NCBI RefSeq assembly: GCF_001522545.3
Contig: NC_031768.1
Coordinates: forward strand, 9,941,403-10,005,402
Direction of reading: 5' to 3'
From: Parus major
Taxonomy: Eukaryota; Chordata; Aves; Passeriformes; Paridae
DNA: 64,000 bases
Shown one piece after another: positions 1-12,000 of the stretch (positions within the stretch are counted from its first letter, which is position 1; each line of letters begins with the position of its first letter). A program made the position numbers and the translations under genes. The notes under the pieces are model-generated. The model was given only the letters and a program-made list of their open reading frames with translations. It was not told the origin of the DNA and did no database searches.

Positions 1-3000
1 GAAATAATCTATTAAACATTTACAATAATCTTTGGCAATTTTTAATATTACTTTATCTGATTTTGAAATTTTGATTGACATAGGACTTTGAAGTACATAG
101 TTCTTATCTGGGATAAGAAATTCCATAAATGTTGGAGTTTGTGATTGTGCTACAGAGGAGTAATTTGGTTTACAGGATACAGAGATAAAGTTTTTATTTT
201 CTTACTTTCTTCATAAATATATATTGAACATATTTCATCTTCCTCCTTTTTGAGCTTTTTCCAATTCTACCTTACCTTTTTGGAGTTGAGGAGTTTGCCC
301 CTTGCATTAAAAAGCAAACTGTGATTTCAACAGTTGCATGACATAACTCTATTTCTCCTAATATGTTCTTAGCAATTCCAAACATTTGTTTTCTCCTAAG
401 CTTGCTACTGAGTACTGAGAATGTTTCCTTTATTCTGTCTTCCTTTGACTATAAAATTGTTGATGCGTTTCAGACATTTCAACCTAACTTATTCCAGTTT
501 TAGCATTATTTGGAGAGAAAAAAATCTCTGATGCTTTACTGTAGGGAGTTTTTATTTGCCATACTTATTTTCATTTAAATGAACATGTACAAGTAGCTAT
601 GTTCCCGAATGGTGCTTTGTCTCCTTAAAATGTCCTTTAACCAGTTGTTAAACCCATCTCCCAACTGCAGCCATAGGTCATTTCTTGAGGAATTGAATGG
701 TGTAGTATCTTTTAAAGCAGGTCATATTTGGGTAATATGAATTCAGTAGAAGACATAGAATGATAGGAGCTTCACAGAGAGTGTTGTGCTACTATTTAAT
801 TTCCTATTGAAAAAAAAAAATCTGTGATAAATGTAATGAGATTTGGGATAGGGCAAGAGAAAATTTCTCAGGAGTGAAATACTTAGATATAGTTAATTCT
901 GGCCTTTTGGTCAAAACCCTGTGTTTCAAGAGACTGGCTGGAAGATTATAAAAATCTTTCATATCACAATATAATATGTTTCTGGGTTATTATACATAAT
1001 TTGAACTCTCAGGATCCATCTTCTACTTCAGCTTAAAGCACAATCTTCTGAACACATTGCTGTAATCTTGTCTGTCCCTAAAGCACACTGACACGTTTGG
1101 CCAAACTGGGATGATTTTTGTGGAGATGAGAACAGCAAGGCTGTCTGACCTCTGTAATGGTAATAGGAAGTGTGAAAAAAGGTACCACATTTTACGGCTC
1201 AGGGAAAACAAAAGCAAGCAATAAACAAGGACAGGAGGAAGATATTCTGATAAAGATGCTATAAAAGTGGAAGGGTCTTAGAAAAGTGATTTAGGAGGTG
1301 AAAATGTCAGAGGAAGTTTGGAACACAGTAATGTTTTTGTGTAAAAGCAGCTCAGACTGGATTTCTCATGTATTCACTATGTATTGAAAGTATTTTACTT
1401 CTTCTAATAAGTGATAAATGTGCCACTGTAGAGAAAAAAACAATGCAATTTACCACTTTATAGGGAATTCTACAACTTTTAAAACATATTCAGTTGAATG
1501 AAAAAGGGTTTGTTTTTAAATTTGAAACTTATGAGAGCCATACTGTAAACAAAAGTTTTGATAATCTCCTGAGGCTTATAAATAAATACTAAACCCTCAC
1601 ATTAAATGTTTATAAAAGTATTTTGAAAACAAGGAAGTACATGGTGAGTGGTAAGAAATAAGCATCATTCTTTTGCTTAGGAATAAACTGTGATTATGTA
1701 GTTTTTAAGTTTATGCTCCTTCAGAATATTATCAATATTATGTATAATATGTGTTTCATCATATTTTCATTTTCTTAAAGTTAGTTTACTTTAACAGGTT
1801 TTCTATACATTTATTTAATTTATTGCTAAGAGGAATATCTTCAGGATGAAGCATTGTACTTTATAATATGTTAGTTTAGAACTTCAAGACAATAAAATAC
1901 AGAGTTGAAAATGAAGGAGTGAGATGTGAGAACCATAGTCCCTTGTGAACCGTGGGCTTTATTGAAACAGAGTATCATCTTTCTGTGTGCTATCTGTAAT
2001 TAATAGAGAGATTAGACTGGAAACATACTGTATGAGTCCTCTGGTGATTTTTTTTTTTAATATATGATTTCCAGTTTAAAAAAAAGATAAAATAGAAGAG
2101 AAAAATACAAATCTGAAATCATAGAATGCTATTGATGAGAATTTTGTTCAGGAAATTTTTGAGAATTTCTGAAGAGGCAAGTGTAAGTGAAAATCTGTAG
2201 TGGATTTTTGACCAGATCATTTTGGATCTATGTAATTTGATTGTGAAAAACGGAAGTATTTCCTGCTTAATTTTTCAGAATATTCTCCATTGAATAACTA
2301 AAAATATAATACTTTTTCTATTTAATATCCTAAATTAGAGGAAGCCTGGTAAGGCCATCTATTTGAGCAGTTTTCAAAATACTTGTAGTGGATAAAACAG
2401 GATTTTAAAAAAAATTTAAAAAGAAATTTTGAATTCCAGGTGTGTTGCAATTTGGTGTCCGCAACCTCAGAACCAGACCAGCCGGGACTGGCAAAATGAA
2501 ATAGGGATGGGTACGATGGAATAGCCCAGAAAAGAACTTAATAATGAGTAAAACAAAAGAACATATGCTGTGCACAGTATAAATCAAACTCCAAAGATCC
2601 AGTAGCAAGATAACCATAACAATACACAGGGTGTAATAGGAGGGCAGGGGTCTAATCATTAACGAGAATAAGAAACATTACCTTATATGTAACATGCTAG
2701 GAACCAGTCAAGAACAGGAACTAAAAGCATAACCATATATGCAGAGTAAGCTTATCTGCATAACAATTCCCATGATTCTATTCTTCTCTCCCTAACCTGA
2801 GTGTCTCCTATCTCAGTGTTCCATTTCCCAAGGCCTTAAGTTGATGTTTCCCAGGCAAGCCATTGAGGCTTGCTCTCTCTGTCCCTGCTGGTTCCATTCC
2901 TATGCAGCTCTAATTGAAACACAGCTGGGACACAAAGCTTTAACAGACCCAGCGTTATATGATGTAGTCAGTTCCTAAGAAAAGGTTTCAAAGTTTGTTT

Positions 3001-6000
3001 AAATCAGAACTATTTGAAAGAAAATTCATTACCTTCTCCATAGAACCATAAAGTTTGGAAGGGACCCTTTGAGGTCATCGAGTCCAACTCCTGGCCTTGC
3101 ACAGAAACTCCAAGAGTCACGCCCAGTGCCTGAGAGAATTACCCAAACACTCCTTGAGCTTCGTCAGGCTGGTGCTGTAACCACTTGCCTGGGAAGCCTG
3201 TTCCCTTTTCAAAGCATATATTTCTATTCTGCCTTCAAATGTGACCTTGTGAAAATCTGTTAGTATATGGGGCAGATGCTTCTGCCTATTTCCTTCACTT
3301 AGAATTGCTAACTATTTTTCCTTTGTTTTACAGTTTACATAAAATCCTAATGGATCTGCAGAATCAGCAGCTAGCCCAGCTGGGTGATTGGCTGACAAAA
3401 ACAGAGGAAAAAACGAAGAAAACTGACTTGGAGCCCTTAGGTCCAGATCTAGAGGACCTAAAGCGTCAAATAGAAGAGCATAAGGTATGCTGTGGTGTGC
3501 TTCCAAAGGCATAAAAACCAAATTGAGTGTTTGACATTTTAAAAGCTCCACTCTTGCCGTTAGAGCATAGCGAAGTAATATGAAATCTTGCTTTAATATT
3601 TATTATTCTGTACAGTTAACAAGCTTTTGTAGACTTACTTTATCACAACTGTGAGTTTTATTCTGATATTAAAAAAAAATTGCTTTCTTTTTATATATAA
3701 GCAATATACTAGAATATGCAAGGCAACTGTAACGTCTTCTCATAACATTACAATGAAAATATATCAGTTTTTTTTATACCTCTGTATTCTTCTTTTTCTG
3801 TCTTCCTTTTTTCTCTTACATGTTGTAGCACAAATGATGCAGTTGTCAGACTACATAATATTGTTAGTATTCCCATAGATTCTGAATATATATTTACATT
3901 GAATATGTATTAAGCACTCTAAAATGCCTTACTTCCTAACAGTAAAAAATACTTTTTGGTAATGTATTTAAATAACAGAAAAAAAGCAAAACCCACAAAA
4001 AACCCCACAAAAACCCCCCAAAATAACTGCCACAAAAACAAACAAACCCAAAAAAACCCCAAAACCAACAACAAAAAACAAATCCAAACAAACCAACCAA
4101 ACTCAGGAATAGAATATAAGATGGAATTTGGCCATTCCACATTACATACAATTTTTTTTATTGGAAGAATTAAGAACTAAAAAGGGAGAGAGGAAAGCTT
4201 ATGTCATAGATTGATTTCATTTACTGGATTAGATTGCCGTGCTTCATATTAATTTAGATTTAAAAATAAATTTATATATGTGTCTATAGCACATGATGAT
4301 GATAAGGAAACACAGAAAAATATAGAAAACAGGTGATTTGTGAGGTGGTGGAGATTTAATATGATGACCTGTTAATGTCACTGCATCAATGGCTCAAAGC
4401 AGTTCCATGTCATGTTATCTTCTGAGATTTTAACACCTGATGCTTCATGGCCTGTGTCAGTGCTAATCCAGGTTTTAGAGGGCAGATCGTCCTGAAAAAC
4501 AATTCAAACTGAAATCAGCTTTTACAGTTCTTTTAAAAATAGGTCAAAAGCTGCAAAAGACTTCATGATGCACTTGTGTGTTAAAGATGATTTCTTTGCA
4601 TTCTGATTAAGGAGTGCTGCTGAAGAAGAATACAAATTCTGCAGCTCCTGCTGCTTTTAGTGCTGTCTGTGCTTACCCTGTGAGGAGACAATGAGTTTCA
4701 GTGTGTGGGTTTGCTAGCTAAGGACATTTTCTGACATTAAATTTTCTTTTTAAAAAAGACAGCAGGTAATTATGAAATGGTAATTAGAAAAAGAAACATG
4801 AAAGATTTTGAATATATCAGTACTAAGAATTGAATAACTTTCCTCCAATTTCTATGCATTTTATGCTTGAGTACTAACATAAAATGTAATCCTTTTATTT
4901 ATTCAATCTCTTTATGCTTCTTTCTAATACTGAGAAAAATGGGTATTTAGGTTGTATCTGAAGATTCTGAGTGAAGACATACAGAAATCTCTTTTCCACA
5001 TGCTTGTTCATCTTGGTGTGTTGAGACAGTGAACATTATTTATTTATGTGTATTAATTTTCAAAACTGTTTTGTGTGCAAGAGGCAATTTAGCTAGAAAT
5101 GATTGAAATAAAATGGTTTGGATTTAATTTTAATTACATCAATATTCATTTATCACTTTCCTTATTCAGAAATCAACAGGGTTTTCCATTCTTTCGCTTA
5201 TTGAAAGTGCCTTATAATTTTATTGTATTTTACATACAGCAAAGCTACCTCCTTATAGCAAGGGTTAAAACAATGGAATTTTAATAGGATAATTATTGCT
5301 TTCTTATTGCACAAAGAAGAAAGCAAAACCCGACACCATTCATATTTTATTAGTCTCACATGAGTCTGGTTGTATCAGAAAACAATGTTTTATAAATTCA
5401 TAAGACGAACCAAAAGTTGGAAGGTATAAAAGGCAATCATCATTTCAAATGGAACTGACTTCAGTAAACTTATCAGTTTGGGTTGTTGTCATCTTGCCTC
5501 TGTCTCCTCTTTACCCTTATAATTTTGCCCTCCTCTTTCTACCCATCAATAGTGGGTACTTTTCACTCTATTTCATGTTATGTATCCCCCTTTGACTTAT
5601 GATTTCCATACATCTGATTTCTTTATTCTATGTATTTTAAAATGATGTTGTAAAAATATTGGTCTTGAGTTCTTATGGCTGACACTTCATTTTCTCTGCT
5701 GAGTCATATTAAAAAAAAAAAACACCAAAAAACAACCAAACAAAAAAACTCACTAATGTACATTGGGAATGGCAACCAACAATCAGACCAGAGAAAGAAG
5801 AAAAGAAATATATGAGGTTGTTATCTTGACAGTACTGAATATTTTCTGAGTGGACTGAAGTGGTGAACTAGAAAAATTTGTCATTAGGAAGATACCGAGT
5901 TTCGTTAGAAATCTGGCATAAACACTATATTTTGGAAGACCAGTTAAATATTTCAGTAAAATATTTTTTCTTGCAGTGGTGTTATAAATACTTTTCCTTT

Positions 6001-9000
6001 TGTTACAATTATCCCTTCCTTAAAATTTTTTAAAGGAAGGAAGCTATTTTTCAGTAAAAATCTAAGGACTATTGTGCTGTTCAAGCAATATATTGTATTG
6101 AAAATGTTATAATTAATTTTAAAAATTGTGCTTTTAATTGCATTGGTTTTATTATTCCAAATTATGATTATTATACCATATATAGTTAGTAGATTCTTAT
6201 AGTTTCATTAACTTTCTAAAAACATCAAAGCTTTTTTAGCGCTAGGAGTTTTAATATTTCAAATTAATTTATAAGGTAGAATGAGACACTTCTTCAGTGT
6301 CCAAATATCAGGATGGATTTGTCTTTGGATGACTTTGGTAGGCATTTTTATTCATTTTGAACTAGATTACGTTGGAGTTGTGTAAGGTAATAGACAGGAA
6401 TTAAAGGAATTGTGGAGTTCTATGAGTTTCTGTTGTTGCTATCTTTATTCATCAACCCCTACATCCATCTCACATTTTAAGTCCCTGAAAGTTTGCTATT
6501 TCTCTAATAAGCTCAGGACAACTTGTTAGAAATTTCCATTTAAATGATTTGAACAGTGTGCTCTTGCCTTGAAACTGTCCATCATAAATTCCTGTTCCAA
6601 CAAGATCCTGTAAACAAACAATTCTCACCAATGAATTTCATGGTAAAAATAGACTCTTAGATTATAAAGAACAGTCTTTTACTTCAGAGTAAATTGAATC
6701 TGCTTGAGCATTAGATAATGATTCAACTTTCTGGTTCATCTGTTCTATGACTTCTCAAGTCTTTCACAATGTGTGTGAGACTCCCACCTCCTAAGTGCCA
6801 TCCACTCCTGCTAACTCCAGTTTTGTTCTGGGATGCCATCTGCCAGATTCCAGCTAATAAGGAAATAAAAGTCACCTTGTCCATGGCTGTAGACTTACAG
6901 AGCAATGAATTTATTTTGTATGGCTTAAAGAGGGGGTTAAACATGGGGGAAGTGAGCTGTATTATACACTCTAATCCATGACCGCTCTGCCTCCTCTTCC
7001 CTTTCAAATGCTGCCTCATAAAATGTTGAGAAGTCTAAATTCCAGGGATGACTCTAGCAATTTAGTACTCTTTGCAGTCCTTGAGAATTGTTTTATAGTC
7101 TAGCTCTCTGAAGCAAATGGTACTCACAGGCATGAAAGTTAGAAAAAGAAAGATTCTCATATTGTCTCAATATGCCCATGAAGGAAATTAACTCTGAAAT
7201 GAGTGGTAAGATATTTATGCCCTAAAAACAAAGTAGTCTGCAAATTCCTTTCCTATTGCTTATAACCACATTACGTTTTGGTATTAATGTTTTCATTTTT
7301 TTTTTAATTTTCCAATAAAAATAAGATGTCTTCTGAAAAAGAGTTTTAGAATGCATGACCTTATTTTCAGCAAGGACTTAATAACTGAGAGAATTACCCT
7401 ACTTAAAAAAGCAGCAGAAAACCACAGCATTGTGAAATTCAACATAGTTGGTAACACAGTCAAGGTTTCTCTTGTGACCATGTTATTTTTTGGACTGTAA
7501 CTATTCCACTATATATGCATTAATCCCTAGAACACTCAGCTGAAGTACTGAGGACATAATCCAGGACTTTGGTTTCTCCCATTCTTTTGTTGGTTTGCAG
7601 CAAGTTAGAGACACCTAAAAAGTGTGACAGGCAAGATGGAGTCCTGGATACCTTGGGATTTTTTTCTTTCAGGGAAGTGGTATGAGGTCTTCTCTGTGGT
7701 TTTAATTTTCTTTACCAGCACCACTTTAGCTCCTTCCATTTTTGTGGTATGTCCATTTGCTGCACCTGAGCAAAGGAAAGAGAAAATAGGTCTGGCTGCT
7801 CAGTTCTCTGATGCCAGAGCTGGACTGGTTTTGATTTTGTTAACTATAGCAAAGGAGTGTTTCCATCTTTCATGGATAATGAGGAACAAAAAGGGCAAGC
7901 AAGTTTTTCATCAGACATGCAGAAATAATGAAATTACTTGGTTTCTTGTTTAGTTTCCTGGTTTCTGCACTGAGTGAAACTAGGGTGCTGCATGAGTTCC
8001 CTAATGGTGGGTCACCTCCTGAGTAGCTTTCTCCCATGTGAGTAATGGTGTAGGGGTGCCAAGCTGAAGTTAGTAAGTTCTTGTTTAATCAACCCTATGT
8101 GATATATTTTTTTAGTATTCTTACAATCTTGAAAAACAAGTAAATATTTTCATACATTTGTATGAAGTACAAAATTTGATTCAGTGTCTATTTAAAATCT
8201 GCAGGCTATTGATATGTATACATATTATATGGATATCTGTAAATCAGATACATAAACTCAACAAATTATTTCTCAAGCAAAATTTTCAGTCTGGAATATT
8301 GTTTTAAGAGTTAGGACTTGTGAGTAACTTTAAGCTCTGGAGTTCTCATAATTAGTTATGCAAGTTAATCAGTCACTGGTACAATTAATTTTGCTTTTTT
8401 TTTTTTTTTTTTTTTAGTTTGGAACACATTCTCTAACAGATATGCTTTCATTATAGGCATTTCAAGAAGATCTGGAGCAGGAGCAAGTCAAGGTGAATTC
8501 CCTAACCCATATGGTAGTGGTGGTGGATGAAAACAGTGGTGACAGAGCTACTGCTGCACTTGAAGAGCAGCTTCAGGTAATAACTAAATAACCAGTCCCA
8601 AAAAATTGAAATAGGAAATTTTAAAAGTAAGCAAAACAAGATAGTGAATGTGTACAGGATCATAATGTGTAGATAAATAATAGTTATCAGGAAATATTAA
8701 GATTATTCTGTATTTTTCTAAAGCACTTTTGAGGGGAAAGTCATAATTTATTTCCCATTATTTTCTCATGGGCATGTTTCTTAGGAAACGATGGGAACTA
8801 TCACTTAATTGTATTTTCTAAATGCAATCACTTGAGTATCTTTAAAAAAATGACACATTGGAGATACATTTGTGATAGAGCTAGCAGCCAAGATATTCTA
8901 AAAGCTTTTCAAACAGTAACTTGCTCATAGTAAAAGTTCACTATTTCACTTGCATCTTTAAAAAGTTGCTAATGTTATATTATTTACATTCCAATGATCT

Positions 9001-12000
9001 TACTGTATCTTCTGAATGAAATTGAATAAACAAAATCCATAATTAATGTTGAGATACATTGAAAGGGGGTTCTTTTGTGTTGGTGGTCAGTTCTCTGTGG
9101 ACACAGCTCAAGAGGAATGGTAATATTAAAACCAAGATTCCTTCTGCTTTTTCTCTTTCAGAAAGGAGAAAGTGCTTTTCTTTCATTTTGCTTTAGTACC
9201 TAAGAAAATAAGAGTTTGTGGGTTCTAAATCATTAATACCTAGGGCTTCTCTAGAGAAGCTATCAATAAATTCAGGCAGAAGGTATAGCTGTAGCACAAA
9301 CAGATACTTGTGTGCTGCCTTGAATGTAGCTGATTTGGATACTAATACCAGTAAATTAGTAATTGGTTTGGAGTTTAGAGTAGGTTTGGCTAAGATGCTG
9401 AGCACTGCCACTTCAAATGTAATTCTCAGTTTTCTGCACTGCAGCTACTTAGTCACTCAAGGAGCTCAACCCAGCCAAGATAACAATATAGCCTCTACTG
9501 ATCCATAATTATTAATTCCTTTTGACTTCATCTTAAGTGTCAGAACTGTGGTGCACCTGCTCGAAATAGTCTTAACCTTCCAGAATTTCTTGCCAGCTCC
9601 TTGGAACTGTTCAGTGGAATAAAGCAGATTCCTAGCAAGAACACAGCTCCAGAAGCAAAACTAAACTTGTAAAATATCTTAAATGGAAGAAGAGAGAAAA
9701 TAATTAATAGTATTTTATATTTATGGCACTTCATGAATTAGAAGATGTAGAAATGAGTTTTTAATAATGGGAAAAACAAATCAAAGGTTGGTGGATTGTT
9801 AGACAATCTAATTTCACATCTTCAGAAAGAAGAATTAAGGGAACATCAGGTGACACAGCTTCATCCCAGATTATTACAGTGGTTGAAAAAGTAACATTAG
9901 TATCTTGTACAAAAACTCTGGCTGAGTCATACTGGAATAAAGCATGAAATGGAACTCAGATATTACTGCAATACCTTAGAGAAACATAATGAATAATTAA
10001 TGTAAATTAAACATAGTGGTAATATACAATGTGTGACGGTACCAGTGCAGAAAGCACCAATTATTACTGTCTTGGAAAAAGTACATTCCTTGAAAGATGC
10101 TAGAAAGATAATTCTTGAGTCCCCTCACCCTGCAGCACAGGCCACCTCTGAGCAGAGCATTGGGAAGTGTGGAACAGTCCATTTGCTCTTCTGTTACGTC
10201 CTTTATTCACAATTTGTTACAGAAGAATCTGAGAGAAAATATAATAATATAATAATATAATAATACTATTGCTCTGGAAGTTAAAGAACATGTAGCAACA
10301 TTACAGATATTAATAAAACCTAAGTACAGATACAAAGCTATAGCGTTTAGAGTGTTACAGAGGTGTGGAAACTTGCATACTTTAATGCCAGGAAAACAGA
10401 ATTACCACAGTCCCCTTGCTCTTCTAGTGAAATATTCCACCTCTTTTGTGTACAGGAACTGTTTGGAATTTTTTTTTTTTTCATATCACTTGCAGTCTGA
10501 ATATAAGTACAGGAGATAAAATGTATTGACAGGCACAACTATCAGAGCATTTTACAAAAAACACAATGGAGGAAAGTTCCAAGCTTGATTATGGATCTGT
10601 CAGTCTGACTTCTAAGAGTAGAACAAAACAAGAGCATGAACTGTCAGACAAAAGAGCTTAATAAGACTGCCTCACTGAGGTGCTGGTCAGGATCAGATTA
10701 GGAAGAAAATGAGCAGTTATTTCCATGTAATAGTCAAAGATGCATTTTCCAAGCAGGTGCAATTCAGTTATGCCTTTCTTTTTGAGCTGGTGATTCCCGA
10801 AATATTTTCATACATATAAATATCTATGCATGTATTGTGTTCTTTGTGGGTTTTTTTTTTTTCAAATGTCAGTATAAGACAATTTTTTAAAGCCTAAAAA
10901 GAACCTTTGTTGATTTTAGGTCTCAGGAAGGTTGACAAGAATTTAAGCTGATTTTAAACTAACTGTATAGTTATTGCCTATGCAAAAACCTATCTATTTA
11001 AGAGACAATTAATGGCATAGAAGCCAAAAGTGTCCCCTGAAATAAATTAATTGACCATTTACCCTTGTTTGGAAAATTAAAACTAACTAATATCAGTTTT
11101 TTTCTTAGAAACAGCTGTTCCCCTAAAGTACTTTGGGAGACTACAGCTAGACTGGGTGAATGTGAATATTGCACCTTCTTTTACATTATTTTGCTGATTT
11201 AACATATCAGTGTGTGACATACTGAGAGGCTCTGTTTATGCTGCTACTGAGAACCCACTATTTAGCCTTGAAACTCTTGAGTGTCCCAATCAAACTCAAT
11301 CCACAGATTTACCAAGGCAGCTGCAGAATAAGGCTCAAATCTATATTTAGTGCTGCAAAATCAAACCACTTTAGTAGCAAAACTGTTGCTGTGCTCTGAC
11401 TTGTTTCTACAGCAAATATGGGGAATTATTTTCAGCTGAGAGAAATAGCTGGATAACATACAGAAGCCATGAATGCAGGGGGATTTTTTTCCCTAATTAT
11501 ACCCAGCAGACAACAGGTCTCTTAAGGATTCTCATGGGCTAGCTCAAATTAGAGGCTTCCCCAAGCTTCAAAGGGTCAGGGTCTGTGCTAGAAAGAAATC
11601 TGGAATAAATGTTAACAAATGCTACTTGATGGCTTATTCCCCTGCTGGGGGAAAGGAGCTGAGAGTATATTTTCCAGGCTTATATATTCATATTTTTTAG
11701 GGTTCTGTCATTTCATTGAAGATGATATATGGGTAGTTCTTGTAAAAATACATCAAAATAAGTGAGGAATGTTAAAGAATGAATAGACTATTTCAGTTGA
11801 CTCACTGAGCACTTATGACAGGAAGCTGCATCCTACAGACATCAGGGGTTTCCAAGACCTGCTTATCACAACAGTATGATATTCCTGGTTGATGCCTGGG
11901 AAGCTGAAATCTCCCACAAGGGCAAGGGCTACTGATTTAGAAATTTTGCCTAATTCCCTGTAGAATATTTTACATCCTGAGCAGCCTGGAGTTCTCCATC

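Larger units (their letters stand above)
1..3333 (+). other. DMD: DMD intron 11, 3' part
   Basis: AT-rich intronic sequence with no exon I can recognise. It holds a possible LTR remnant near 2443-2945 and an antisense CR1 3' fragment at 3039-3208. It ends in a T-rich tract and TTTACAG acceptor at 3327-3333. The first 2.4 kb shows nothing further that I can name. Confidence 0.9.
3485..8456 (+). other. DMD: DMD intron 12 (4972 bp)
   Basis: AT-rich intron. It holds an A/C-rich low-complexity tract (3976-4104), a second short one (5710-5750), an AT-cored hairpin with 8-bp arms CCTTCCTT/AAGGAAGG at 6014-6040, and a 21-T run (8395-8415) close to exon 13. I see no named repeat or further exon in the rest. 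The 6.7-8.0 kb stretch is somewhat less AT-rich but shows no homology I recognise. Confidence 0.9.
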
